64,000 nucleotides of DNA from Pontibacillus salipaludis (GTDB lineage: Bacteria; Bacillota; Bacilli; Bacillales; BH030062), in assembly GCF_014642405.1 (NCBI RefSeq), contig NZ_BMIN01000017.1, forward strand, positions 27,143 through 91,142, read 5' to 3'. The notes under the pieces were generated by a model. It saw only the letters and a program-made list of their open reading frames with translations. It searched no databases and was not told the DNA's origin. The position numbers were made by a program, and so were the translations under genes. Shown here one piece after another: positions 20,151-28,612 of the stretch. The first letter of the stretch is position 1. Each line of letters opens with the position of its first letter.

Positions 20151-20492
20151 ATGGTATTAAAACCTTTACACTATGCTGCTATTATAATGGGTACTATTGT
20201 CGTCATTTTTTTGGTGCTTGGATTTGATAAATTGACTCAGTATAATAATCCAAATAGTGATGAATTATTCTCGGTTGATGGTGAGGCAGTAAATGCTTAT
20301 GTAGGTGGGGACGCTTATAACTATATTATCAATGGGACGAGGGCTACTGCTTATTTTGTAGTAAGTGGCTCAGCGCTTATTGCAATGGTCCTCTTACTGA
20401 TGCTCCAAGCTCAATTTGATACCCAACAACTAATACGAAAGCGGTTAGAAGATGATGAAAATAAAAGGATAGAAGATATAGTACACTCTTAA
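20151..20492 (+). CDS. two-helix membrane protein, unknown function
   Basis: 113 residues, not recognised. A membrane segment at about residues 9-27 (AAIIMGTIVVIFLVLGF) and another at about 66-86 (AYFVVSGSALIAMVLLLML) bracket an outside loop of about 38 residues rich in Asn, Tyr and Asp (GGDAYNYIINGT). The C-terminal tail is charged and helical. ATG 20151 follows AAGAGGAGATAAAG and a terminator follows at once, so it is a single-gene unit. Confidence 0.7.
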   Translation: MVLKPLHYAAIIMGTIVVIFLVLGFDKLTQYNNPNSDELFSVDGEAVNAYVGGDAYNYIINGTRATAYFVVSGSALIAMVLLLMLQAQFDTQQLIRKRLEDDENKRIEDIVHS

Positions 20493-20521
20493 AAGTCCTC
20501 GATTATTTAGAGGGCTTTTTG
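20491..20521 (+). terminator. terminator after the two-helix membrane protein
   Basis: 10-bp stem (AAAAGTCCTC with GAGGGCTTTT) and T tail overlapping the stop codon. Confidence 0.88.
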
Positions 20522-20705
20522 GTTTGTGCACTTTCCATACTCAAGGGTCATTTATTATGATGATTTGGAAGCAAACTATATGTGATCTCCCCCTAATTCC
20601 AAAAACTCTATTTAACAATTGGGAGGATTTGGTTATAATTAACTATAGTACAAAGAAAAGAATTAACCCAAATTCACCACATAATTAAATACGGGGGAGA
20701 AAGTA

Positions 20706-21455
20706 TTGAAAATTTTATATAGTGGTATTACTATTTTGATGATTGTAGCTGTGATGTTTGTCTTTCAGAATCACAAAACTACTAAAGCAAAAGAAGTTGT
20801 TGTCTATCAAGCGTCCTCACATAGCAGCAAACCTACTATTTCTTCAAGTCCTCTAACACCAAAACTAGAATCAAAAGTACTCGTAGATGCCCCTCATATT
20901 CAACAATTACCAGAGTTACCAAGGGGATGTGAAATGACATCTCTCGCGATGTTACTGCAGTATGCAGATGTTGATGTAGATAAAATGAAGCTAGCTGAAG
21001 AAATCCCGAAGGTACCTTACATAGCAAATGGAGTAAACGGGAATCCGAATGACGGGTTTGTGGGTGATATGTATGATTACTCAAATCCTGGTCTTTCTGT
21101 CTTTGCAGAGCCTGTTGTAAACTTGGCCGAAACGTATTTGCCAGGTGAGATTCACAATTTAACGGGTGGCTCATTTTATCAAATTCAGATGGCGCTCGAT
21201 AATCAGAAGCCAGTATGGGTCATTGTAGCGAGTACATTTGGAGACATTGATCCTGAGCACTGGGAAACATGGATCACTAATGAAGGAGAGCTACGTATTA
21301 CGAACAAGATTCATTCTGTTCTCATTACGGGCTATGATGAAGACCACGTCTATATAAACGATCCACTCTATGAGGAAAAGGATCGTAAACTACCCTTATC
21401 AGATTTCGTAGCTGCTTGGGATACATTTGGTAGACAAGCTATTACATTAAACTAA
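20706..21455 (+). CDS. membrane-anchored or secreted C39-like peptidase-family protein
   Basis: 249 residues. An N-terminal hydrophobic segment (about 4-20) acts as signal or anchor, followed by a Ser/Lys/Pro-rich linker and a peptidase C39-like domain (Peptidase_C39_2 type). The expected catalytic Cys is in LPRGCEMTSLAMLLQY and the His in KIHSVLITGYDEDHVYINDPL. Substrate unknown; such proteins in Bacillus are secreted papain-like proteins. Start is TTG 20706, seven bases after GGGGGAG; no ATG is better placed. Confidence 0.83.
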   Translation: MKILYSGITILMIVAVMFVFQNHKTTKAKEVVVYQASSHSSKPTISSSPLTPKLESKVLVDAPHIQQLPELPRGCEMTSLAMLLQYADVDVDKMKLAEEIPKVPYIANGVNGNPNDGFVGDMYDYSNPGLSVFAEPVVNLAETYLPGEIHNLTGGSFYQIQMALDNQKPVWVIVASTFGDIDPEHWETWITNEGELRITNKIHSVLITGYDEDHVYINDPLYEEKDRKLPLSDFVAAWDTFGRQAITLN

Positions 21456-21467
21456 TCTCATCACTTA

Positions 21468-21655
21468 TAGATGGGGGCACAGGAGTCTGTCTGTGACCTT
21501 TTCATAGATTTGAAACGACAAAAGGTAAGAGATGCGCCTAGTCTCTTACCTTTTGGTAGTTTGAGAGGCCTAAAGGGTAAGAGATACTCTTAATCTGTGC
21601 CCTTTTCCTAGTAAAAATTCATCAAAAGGTCAGAGATTCACCGCCTGCACCAGCT
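21468..21655. repeat. 52-bp-period hairpin array 1
   Basis: Units start at 21468 (left half degenerate), 21520, 21572 and 21624 (left half only), an exact 52-bp period. The complete unit is AAAAGGTAAGAGA, nine variable bases, TCTCTTACCTTTT, then a 17-bp linker. The 21572 unit carries paired changes (AAAGGGT with GCCCTTTT). It fills the gap between the convergent C39-like and NERD genes and may double as their terminator. Confidence 0.92.
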
Positions 21656-22561
21656 CTATTCAAAGTATGTCCACTGATTGTGACTTTTCATTGTAAAATG
21701 CTTCTGAAGTACTCTACGAATTCTTTTATCACTTCCAAGCTTCCCACACCACTCATAAACGAGTTGAGTCTTGAGCTTCTCTTCGGGAAACAGCAACTTG
21801 AATTCATCAACACTTCGTAGAACCGCGTCGCCATAGGCCTCAATGGCCCCGCAACTTCCGCATAAACAATGGTGACCTTGCACTTGAATAGAAAAGGAGA
21901 AGCATTCCAAGCAGTTTATTCCTTTTTTCAAAGAATCAAATGCATAGGTTGGTATTTCAGTTGAGTGGGATTCGGTGAGGTGCAGGGCATTTAACTCCTC
22001 TGCTAGTCTTTCATGGTAAGGGGTAAGTGGGAAGGAAGGTTTGAGTTGATCTAGAAACGGCTTAATTTGTGTAGGAAATATGAGCGGAGGTGTCAGCGGA
22101 GCCTGATAAAGGTGAAAGTGGGGGTGTATGAAGACGACGTATCCTTCAATCGGTAAAGTGTGTCCCAGGGGTTTCAGTAGTTGACCGAGTAATGCAGTAG
22201 CTCGTTCTAATTGATGGAGAGGGTTGAGAATTTCTGTGTTCGGTAATCGATAAAATTTATCTTCTTTGTAGAGGAAATCACCTTCATAGTTTTTGATTTC
22301 AAAAAGGTAGATCTTCTCAGATGTGATCATAAGCGTGTCGATTTGAAAAGTTGTATTTTGCTTTTTTAACAACAGGTCGTTAAGGATGTACGATTCTTCG
22401 GCGAGTAGCTCGATCAATTGATCAAAGCGTTGTTCTCCTTCATAGCCTTTAAGCCAACGGGTATAATCGTTACTTGATTTCGAGGGGATGAGCATTCGTT
22501 TTTGCAGGTTTTCTAGAATGGCTAAGTGGGGCGGCTTTGTTCGAGGTTTGTATAGCGGCAT
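21656..22561 (-). CDS. NERD domain protein (nuclease-related)
   Basis: 301 residues. The NERD domain occupies about residues 40-150: GYEGEQRFDQLIELL, then FQIDTLMITSEKIYLFEIKNYEG split as the D and E-x-K of a nuclease-like core, and a later RATALLGQLL helix. The region around residues 220-240 has CLECFSFSIQVQGHHCLCGSCG, whose core cysteines (CLEC, CLCGSC) look like a zinc ribbon. Substrate unknown; NERD proteins are predicted DNA-processing enzymes. The gene is flanked on both sides by 52-bp-period hairpin arrays. Confidence 0.85.
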   Translation of the reverse strand: MPLYKPRTKPPHLAILENLQKRMLIPSKSSNDYTRWLKGYEGEQRFDQLIELLAEESYILNDLLLKKQNTTFQIDTLMITSEKIYLFEIKNYEGDFLYKEDKFYRLPNTEILNPLHQLERATALLGQLLKPLGHTLPIEGYVVFIHPHFHLYQAPLTPPLIFPTQIKPFLDQLKPSFPLTPYHERLAEELNALHLTESHSTEIPTYAFDSLKKGINCLECFSFSIQVQGHHCLCGSCGAIEAYGDAVLRSVDEFKLLFPEEKLKTQLVYEWCGKLGSDKRIRRVLQKHFTMKSHNQWTYFE

Positions 22562-22601
22562 AGCTTCATTCCTTTCTTTTCTTGAGGATAATTAGAGTAT
22601 A

Positions 22602-22845
22602 GCATAAGGTTTCGGGTGTGCAATCTGTGACGTTTTGGCTGATTGATACTCCAGAAAGGTAAGAGATCTGGGTGATCTGTGACCTTTTCATAGATAAAAT
22701 TGTTCAAAACGTAAGAGAACCAGACTATCTCTGACGTTTTACTACATAAAGCCATACAAAAGGTAAGAGAAGACCCTAATCTCTGACCTTTTCCTAGCAA
22801 AAAGCAATCAAAATGTCAGAGATCCACTTGCCCCTGCCAACCTTT
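22602..22845. repeat. 52-bp-period hairpin array 2
   Basis: Units start at 22602 (left half degenerate), 22654, 22706, 22758 and 22810 (right half degenerate), again every 52 bp. The 22706 unit pairs AAAACGT with ACGTTTT where its neighbours pair AAAAGGT with ACCTTTT, a compensatory G-to-C and C-to-G change. The central nine bases differ in every unit. It lies between the divergent NERD and UPF0182 genes, so here it is not a terminator of a plus-strand gene. Confidence 0.92.
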
Positions 22846-22853
22846 ATAAAAAA

Positions 22854-22873
22854 TTGATCAAACGTTTGATCAA
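22854..22873. promoter_or_regulatory. perfect 20-bp palindrome, copy 1
   Basis: TTGATCAAACGTTTGATCAA, a perfect dyad, 18 bp upstream of the proposed -35 box of the UPF0182 gene. Identical copies lie at 27201, 49635 and 52026. The form suits a dimeric repressor operator; the protein is unknown. Confidence 0.6.
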
Positions 22874-22890
22874 GACGACCTATCCTTTGA

Positions 22891-22919
22891 TTGCAGACGC
22901 CGCGCTATTCCGTTATAGT
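22891..22919 (+). promoter_or_regulatory. possible promoter of the UPF0182 gene
   Basis: TTGCAG (22891-22896), 17-bp spacer, TATAGT (22914-22919). The -35 box is weak. Confidence 0.4.
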
Positions 22920-22992
22920 CAAACTAAAGAATCACGAAACATTTCTTACTCTCAATCGTATAGTTAGGTATAGAGAAAAAGGAGGCGTTGGT

Positions 22993-25812
22993 TTGGATAA
23001 CGAGACGAGTAACGTCAGAGGGTTTCCCTCTGGTGGAAATAAAAAGATGAAAAAGTATGGAGGATGGTTTGGGAAGATAGGGTTTGTTGTCATTGCCTTG
23101 TTGGTTCTCACTCTTTTGTCCTTAAACTGGATTACGGAATACATATGGATGGGGACAGTGGGATACCAGGATTCCTACATGACGATTCTGACGAGCAAGT
23201 TTATGCTTGGGATTGTTGGCTTTATCCTCTTCGCCGTTTGTACCTATATTACGTTTAGTTGGGTGCGGAAATCTTATCTAAGACACTTTAATGAAGGGCA
23301 GTTACCAACCCTTGTGACGAGTAAGAAGTGGAGTCGATCGTTGGTACTTCTTTTGGCTCTATTCATTGGACTGATCGGAAGTACAATCGTACAAGGAGTG
23401 GGCTGGGAGCCATGGCTTAAGTTCTTGAATTATGAGCCTTTCGGTGTAAGTGATCCACACTTTGATCGCGATGTATCCTTCTATATGTTCGTACTACCAT
23501 TTATAGAGTTCGCGCTATCGACTGTACTAGGTCTTGCGATTTTCTTCTTGTTTGTGGAAATTGGATTGTATTCCGTTTTCACGATGTATCGCACAAGTCG
23601 TACGGCACAATTGCATCTAGGTACGACGCTAGCGATTATTGGGATATTATTAGCAGCGCAACATGTACTTGAACCGTTTTATTCACTACTTACCAATCAG
23701 GTCAATGTGGCGCAACAAAGTGTTGTACATGGCTTGAGCTATACGGATGATGTGATTAATAACCCAGCCTCATACGTTCTGGCTGGTGTCGCTTTACTCG
23801 GTACAATCTGGGTGATCATTTCTTTATTCCGTGGTAATTGGAAGAGCATGATTCTGCCGATTATTCTTTATATTGTCGTGGGGATTGTGGCACAAGGTGC
23901 ATCCATGATTGTACAAAACTTCGTTGTGTCGCCAAATGAATTTTCTAAAGAACGTCCTTATTTGGAAGAGAACCTCTCTATGACAAGAACTGCCTATGAG
24001 CTTGAGGATATGACAGAGGCTCAGCATCCTGGAGCGGATACGCTTGATCGTGAGATGGTAGAACGAAACCAGGATACGATTAATAATGTACGCATTAATG
24101 ATAGTCGACCAATTCTTGATGTGTACAATCAGCTGCAAACGTTCCGTACGTATTATGAATTTAATGATATTGATATTGATCGTTACAACATTGATGGTGA
24201 GTACCAACAAGTCTTCTTGGGAGCTCGTGAATTGAATACGTCTGACTTACCTTCACAAGCACAGACGTGGGTGAACCAGAACCTTCGTTATACGCACGGT
24301 TACGGGCTTGCGATGAGTAACGTTCATGAGATTACACCACAAGGACAACCGGAGTATATGGTTCAGAACTTGCCTCCTCAAGGAGAACTGGAGATCACAC
24401 GACCGCAAGTTTACTTCGGTGAAGAGCAGTATGACACGGTTGTTGTAAATAGTGGAGTCGACGAGTTTGATTATCCTTCTGGGGATGAGAATAAGTCGAA
24501 CCGTTTTGAAGCGGATACCGGCATTCCGCTATCTGGCATTAACCGGGCACTTTTTGCTCTTGATGAAGGGTCGTTCCGATTATTTGTTTCGGACCAGGTA
24601 ACGGGGGATAGCCAAATGCTTCAGACACGAAACATTATGGATCGTGTTGAGCGCATTGCGCCATTCCTTTCGTATGACGAAGATCCATATATTTTCGTCA
24701 GAGATGATGGTACAATGGCTTGGATGATTGATGCGTATGTAACAGAGAGTAATTATCCTTACTCTGAGGCCTATGAAGGAAATAAAAACTACATCCGCAA
24801 CTCGGTGAAAGTAACCGTAGATGCGTATACAGGGGAAACAACATTTTATGTGGTAGACCCTGAAGAGCCATTGCTTGGGACGTACCGCAATATCTTCCCG
24901 GAACTGTTCACAGAAGAAGTACCTGAAGATGTTCGCAGTCACTTCCGTTATCCGATCGATCTGTTCAAGATCCAGTCTAATCTGTATCAGACGTATCACA
25001 TGACGAATCTTGAAGTCTTCTATAATCGTGAGGACTACTGGGAGATTCCAACGGAGAAATACTTTAACGACGATGTTACGATGGAACCCTATTATGTGAC
25101 CATGCGTCTGCCTGAAGCAGAGGAAGAAGAATTCGTCCTCATGACTCCATTCACTCCGCGTAATCGTCAAAATATGATCGCCTGGATGGGCGTTCGAAAC
25201 GATGGCGACAACTACGGGGAGATGATGGTGTACGAATTCCCTAAACAGGAAAACGTATACGGTCCGCAACAAATCGAGAACCGAATTAACCAGGACAGCG
25301 ACATTTCGCAGCAATTGAACCTGTGGTCTCAAGGTGGATCTGAGGTTATCCGAGGAAACTTACTCGTTCTTCCTATTGAGGATACGATCCTTTATGCGGA
25401 ACCAATTTATATTAAATCTTCTAATGAAACATCTTTACCAGAAGTCAAACAGGTCATTGTTGCCTATCAGAACCAGATTGTGATGGAACCGACCTTTGAC
25501 CGTGCTTTAGAAGTCTTGCTATCCCGCATTGATCCTGATAGCGAAGCGCCAGAAGGAGATGGAGAAGGAGAGCAAGGCGAGACACCTGATACAGGAGAAA
25601 TGCTTGAATCAAGTCAAGTGCTTCAAGAAGTATCCGATCTATTTGATCAGTATCAGGAACAAACGTCAGAAGGAAACTATCAAGAAGCCGGACGTATTAT
25701 GGAGGAGATTCAGTCCTTGTTGGAAGAAGCTCAACAAGAACAACAACCTTCCCAGCCGGAGCTTGAAGGGGAAGAGGAGTCTGAAAATTCCTCTTCTGAT
25801 ACTGAAGAATAA
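22993..25812 (+). CDS. UPF0182 family large membrane protein
   Basis: 939 residues from the TTG at 22993, which follows GGAGG at 7 bp; an ORF start at 22891 has no ribosome-binding site and lies in the promoter. About seven N-terminal hydrophobic helices (residues about 20-330, for example IGFVVIALLVLTLLSLNW) precede a large extracytoplasmic domain carrying the family marks NVHEITPQGQPEY and YGEMMVYEFPKQENVYGP. The last 90 residues are Glu/Gln-rich and low complexity. Function unknown; conserved in Actinobacteria and Firmicutes. Ends in a strong terminator. Confidence 0.9.
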   Translation: MDNETSNVRGFPSGGNKKMKKYGGWFGKIGFVVIALLVLTLLSLNWITEYIWMGTVGYQDSYMTILTSKFMLGIVGFILFAVCTYITFSWVRKSYLRHFNEGQLPTLVTSKKWSRSLVLLLALFIGLIGSTIVQGVGWEPWLKFLNYEPFGVSDPHFDRDVSFYMFVLPFIEFALSTVLGLAIFFLFVEIGLYSVFTMYRTSRTAQLHLGTTLAIIGILLAAQHVLEPFYSLLTNQVNVAQQSVVHGLSYTDDVINNPASYVLAGVALLGTIWVIISLFRGNWKSMILPIILYIVVGIVAQGASMIVQNFVVSPNEFSKERPYLEENLSMTRTAYELEDMTEAQHPGADTLDREMVERNQDTINNVRINDSRPILDVYNQLQTFRTYYEFNDIDIDRYNIDGEYQQVFLGARELNTSDLPSQAQTWVNQNLRYTHGYGLAMSNVHEITPQGQPEYMVQNLPPQGELEITRPQVYFGEEQYDTVVVNSGVDEFDYPSGDENKSNRFEADTGIPLSGINRALFALDEGSFRLFVSDQVTGDSQMLQTRNIMDRVERIAPFLSYDEDPYIFVRDDGTMAWMIDAYVTESNYPYSEAYEGNKNYIRNSVKVTVDAYTGETTFYVVDPEEPLLGTYRNIFPELFTEEVPEDVRSHFRYPIDLFKIQSNLYQTYHMTNLEVFYNREDYWEIPTEKYFNDDVTMEPYYVTMRLPEAEEEEFVLMTPFTPRNRQNMIAWMGVRNDGDNYGEMMVYEFPKQENVYGPQQIENRINQDSDISQQLNLWSQGGSEVIRGNLLVLPIEDTILYAEPIYIKSSNETSLPEVKQVIVAYQNQIVMEPTFDRALEVLLSRIDPDSEAPEGDGEGEQGETPDTGEMLESSQVLQEVSDLFDQYQEQTSEGNYQEAGRIMEEIQSLLEEAQQEQQPSQPELEGEEESENSSSDTEE

Positions 25813-25822
25813 ATATTAATCT

Positions 25823-25850
25823 GCCCGCCCTTAATTGGGGCGGGCTTTTT
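25823..25850 (+). terminator. terminator after the UPF0182 gene
   Basis: GC-rich stem GCCCGCCC with GGGCGGGC followed by TTTTTG. Confidence 0.93.
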
Positions 25851-25861
25851 GTTTGTGGGAA

Positions 25862-26148
25862 GGGGGGACAGGTACCTTGTCCCACTTTTTCGGATAGGGA
25901 GAGTACAGGTGACTGTATCTGTGACGTTATGAGGTAGGAGAAATGAAAAAAGGTCACTGATTCAACCGATCAGTGACCTTTTAATAGATTTTTGTACTTA
26001 AAAGGTAAGAGAGCGAGGCTATCAGTTACCTTTTTACAAGTTGTAAAGCTTGAAAGGTAAGAGAGTGTCGCTTTCTGTGACCTTTTGCCGTGAGAAAGGA
26101 TGCAAAAGGTAGTAGATGCCCCCATGGGGACAAGGTACCTGTCCCCCC
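25862..26148. repeat. 52-bp-period hairpin array 3 bracketed by inverted GGGACAGGTACC elements
   Basis: The left bracket at 25862-25883 (core GGGACAGGTACCTTGTCCC) is the reverse complement of the right bracket at 26126-26148 (core GGGACAAGGTACCTGTCCC). Between them hairpin units start at 25896 (left half degenerate), 25948, 26000, 26052 and 26104 (left half only), every 52 bp. The 25948 unit is a strong hairpin (AAAAGGTCACTGAT with ATCAGTGACCTTTT). It lies between the convergent UPF0182 and metA genes. Confidence 0.9.
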
Positions 26149-26154
26149 GGCCCA

Positions 26155-27084
26155 CTAAATACTCCACAAATCTTCCGCGCCCCATTCGTAAGGAGTCTCC
26201 TGATAAACGCAGTAATTCAGCCAATTCGAGAACAGCAGATAGGCTTGCGATCGCCAGCGATTGAGAGGTTTCTGGTCAGGGTCATCGTCTGGATAGTAGC
26301 CGGATGGAACGTTAACATCGAGTCCTTTTGCTACATCGCGCTCATACTCTTCTGCTAGTGTGGTGGATTCATACTCAATATGACCTGTAATCATTACATG
26401 CTTCTCATCGTTAGACATCATCAATAGTGCCCCGGCTTCTTTTGATGAAGCCAGTAGTGTTAATCGGTCGTTCGCAAGAATCTCTTCTTCTGATACATCG
26501 GTGTAGCGCGAATGAGGGGCCAGGAACGCATCATCCATTCCGCGAACTAACTTATTCGTCTCATTCATAATACGATGTTGAAAAACACCCGATATTTTTT
26601 CAGGCAGTTCATACTTCTCAATCCCGTAATGATGATACAGAGCCGCTTGTGCACCCCAACAAATATGAAGCACAGAGGTGACGTTTGTTTTCGTCCATTC
26701 CATAATTTCCGTTAGTTCTTCCCAGTAGGCAACTTCTTCAAATGGCAGCTGCTCAACAGGGGCGCCCGTAATGATCATCCCGTCATAATTTTTTCCTTTT
26801 ATTTCATCATACGTTTTGTAGAACTGACTTAAGTGAGATTTGCTAATATTTTTCGATTCGTATGTAGACGTATGGATGAATTCTACGTTGACTTGTAATG
26901 GTGAATTGCTTAGCAGACGAAGCAATTGGCGTTCGGTTTTCTCTTTCTCTGGCATTAAATTGAGAATGAGGATATTCAGTGGACGAATATCTTGGTTATT
27001 GGCGCGCGGATCTTCCATGAGAAAGATGTTTTCTTTCTCCAAAATGTCTTTAGCCGGAAGTTGCTCAGGTATATTAATAGGCAT
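26155..27084 (-). CDS. metA: homoserine O-acetyltransferase MetA
   Basis: Acylates homoserine as the first step of methionine synthesis. 309 residues with the MetA catalytic triad: Cys142 in LHICWGAQ and the His and Glu in ITGHIEYES. Residue 111 is Glu ([12 protein letters not shown]); in characterised Bacillus MetA proteins Glu111 goes with acetyl-CoA and Gly111 with succinyl-CoA, so acetyl-CoA is inferred here. The start ATG follows AGGGGTGAATGTG. Divergent from nothing; the upstream gene (nuclease) runs in the same direction, with its own promoter region between them. Confidence 0.93.
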   Translation of the reverse strand: MPINIPEQLPAKDILEKENIFLMEDPRANNQDIRPLNILILNLMPEKEKTERQLLRLLSNSPLQVNVEFIHTSTYESKNISKSHLSQFYKTYDEIKGKNYDGMIITGAPVEQLPFEEVAYWEELTEIMEWTKTNVTSVLHICWGAQAALYHHYGIEKYELPEKISGVFQHRIMNETNKLVRGMDDAFLAPHSRYTDVSEEEILANDRLTLLASSKEAGALLMMSNDEKHVMITGHIEYESTTLAEEYERDVAKGLDVNVPSGYYPDDDPDQKPLNRWRSQAYLLFSNWLNYCVYQETPYEWGAEDLWSI

Positions 27085-27123
27085 TCACATTCACCCCTTT
27101 TAAACTTTTTCAATATTTTATCT

Positions 27124-27132
27124 ATTATAACA
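27124..27132 (-). promoter_or_regulatory. extended -10 promoter of metA
   Basis: On the minus strand this reads TGTTATAAT, an extended -10 (TG-N-TATAAT), about 40 bp from the metA start. No good -35 box; no S-box or other riboswitch lies between it and metA. Confidence 0.55.
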
Positions 27133-27200
27133 AAAGTTTACGATCAAACCACCCGAAAAATTTTAAATATATCCAGGAAAAGGATGATAGGGAGGAGGGA

Positions 27201-27220
27201 TTGATCAAACGTTTGATCAA
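27201..27220. promoter_or_regulatory. perfect 20-bp palindrome, copy 2
   Basis: TTGATCAAACGTTTGATCAA, extended by one more A/T pair on each side. It lies upstream of the metA promoter and downstream of the nuclease gene. Confidence 0.6.
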
Positions 27221-27256
27221 TAAAGAATAAGAAAAAGGATACCAGAGGAGCAGTTA

Positions 27257-27275
27257 GGGACAAGGTACCTGTCCC
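27257..27275. repeat. solitary GGGACAAGGTACC element
   Basis: GGGACAAGGTACCTGTCCC, the same imperfect palindrome that brackets array 3, directly after the stop codon of the nuclease gene. Similar solitary copies are at 29851-29869 and 30610-30629 with GGGACC in the centre. Confidence 0.85.
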
Positions 27276-27285
27276 CCCAGTCCCA

Positions 27286-28422
27286 CTATAAACTCTCACA
27301 AGCTAGTCCGTCTTCATCTGATCCGTCTAAGCGATGGGGATCCTCTTCTGGCCCTCCAGCAGCTTCAAAGAATGCCTGGGCCGTTTCGTGAGAGTCGAAA
27401 TCGCCACAGTCACGATCGGGTCCATCCGGGTCATAGGGTAAGCCAGTTGTTCGGTTTTGTTCTTTAGTTGTTTCTTGTTGTTGCGTTTGTTCTTCGGCAC
27501 TTTCTGAAACTAGTACTTCCTGATGGAATCCATCATCTTGAACATAGTTTCCTTCTACACTCCAAATGCCTAGGTTTTGAGATTTGGCCTGATTCTGTGC
27601 TTTCATGAACGTCTCGTAATGGGTATAGGGAGGATCATACCTGTAAGCTAATCGGGCATACCCATTTTCAAGTAACGCTTTATTAAAGTTTTGTCCATCT
27701 ACCCAAATGTAAGCAAGCAGTCGGTCATATTTATCGCGTTTCGGACCGTCAAACTCTAGCTCTACCTTTGTTCCCGGTGTTAACATTTTCTTCGCATAGG
27801 TAGATGCCTCTGGCCCGAACTCTTGCACAGGCTTTGATGGGTGTTTCACTTCAGGAGTGTCAACAAGCAATAGGCGTACGTCTTCTGTTGTACCATTGTA
27901 TGTCACTTCGATGGTGTCTCCGTCCACTACCCTTGAGACCGTTGCTTGTTCATAAGGGGAGTCTTCTTTTTCTTTGGAGTCGTTCTCTTTAGAAGGAGCC
28001 TTATCTTCTTCTGAGCTTTTTGGTTCTTTATCGTTTTCTTCTCTACTAGCCACGTTTACTTCTTCAGAGGAGTCCTTACTCTCTGTTTGCTCAGAGTCCT
28101 CTGAACTTTTCTTCTCGTTATTCTGATTCTCTTTAGACTCTTCGCCGCTACTAGTAGGCTTTTCTTCTGTCTTTTCAGATGCCTCTTCTTCCACTGTATC
28201 CACTTCGTCAGAGACAGCAGGCTGCTCTTTCTCCTCTTCAAGGGGAGGAGCGGTAAGGGCACCCAGAATAAAGCTTATGGCGAAAATGGCTGGATAAATC
28301 TTTAATATTTTTTTGCGACTCGCCTGATTCTTGTTCCAGAAGATTGCTAGTTTAGGTGCAATTAAACCTACTATCAATCCAAACAAAGACAAGAGCACGA
28401 GTATGATGAATACATTATTCAA
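27286..28422 (-). CDS. membrane-anchored thermonuclease with C-terminal Excalibur domain
   Basis: 378 residues. Two N-terminal hydrophobic helices (about 3-22 and 42-60), an acidic Ser/Glu/Lys low-complexity linker (about 62-155), a staphylococcal-nuclease domain (about 157-295), a Gln/Thr-rich spacer and an Excalibur calcium-binding motif (DGSDEDGLACES). Nuclease residues visible: Arg in VRLLLVDTPE, the Asp of VVDGDTIEV, and the Arg in EFDGPKRDKYDRLLAYIW. It should degrade extracellular DNA at the membrane surface. Start is TTG 28422, 7 bases after GGAGG. Confidence 0.9.
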   Translation of the reverse strand: MNNVFIILVLLSLFGLIVGLIAPKLAIFWNKNQASRKKILKIYPAIFAISFILGALTAPPLEEEKEQPAVSDEVDTVEEEASEKTEEKPTSSGEESKENQNNEKKSSEDSEQTESKDSSEEVNVASREENDKEPKSSEEDKAPSKENDSKEKEDSPYEQATVSRVVDGDTIEVTYNGTTEDVRLLLVDTPEVKHPSKPVQEFGPEASTYAKKMLTPGTKVELEFDGPKRDKYDRLLAYIWVDGQNFNKALLENGYARLAYRYDPPYTHYETFMKAQNQAKSQNLGIWSVEGNYVQDDGFHQEVLVSESAEEQTQQQETTKEQNRTTGLPYDPDGPDRDCGDFDSHETAQAFFEAAGGPEEDPHRLDGSDEDGLACESL

Positions 28423-28553
28423 AAAAATCCTCCAAACGTTTTTTTACATTAGCATTTATTATAAAACACATGACGTTGACGGATCAAAACCCATTGAGGC
28501 AATGGAAGAGTTTCTGAGGACTTAATCGATGACATTTAAAAGAATACATAATA

Positions 28554-28588
28554 AAAAGGTCACTGATTTAGCAGATCAGTGACCTTTT
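28554..28588. terminator. hairpin of the 52-bp family acting as terminator
   Basis: A single unit AAAAGGTCACTGAT with ATCAGTGACCTTTT, 7-base loop, 25 bp downstream of the HAAS gene on the minus strand. A and T runs on both sides suit termination in either direction. Confidence 0.8.
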
Positions 28589-28612
28589 CTTAGCATGAGC
28601 GAGGAAACAACA

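Noticed and set aside
24580..25332. 250-codon ORF on the minus strand inside the UPF0182 gene
   Set aside because: Antisense shadow of a well-supported gene, His/Arg/Ile-rich composition and no family resemblance.
21468..26148. 52-bp-period arrays as CRISPR
   Set aside because: The conserved part is a 35-bp hairpin with a variable centre, the linkers are only 17 bp and similar to each other, and no cas genes are present.
27085..27285. Possible S-box upstream of metA
   Set aside because: None of the SAM-I core elements seen at 35148-35516 occur here; only an extended -10 and the 20-bp palindrome.
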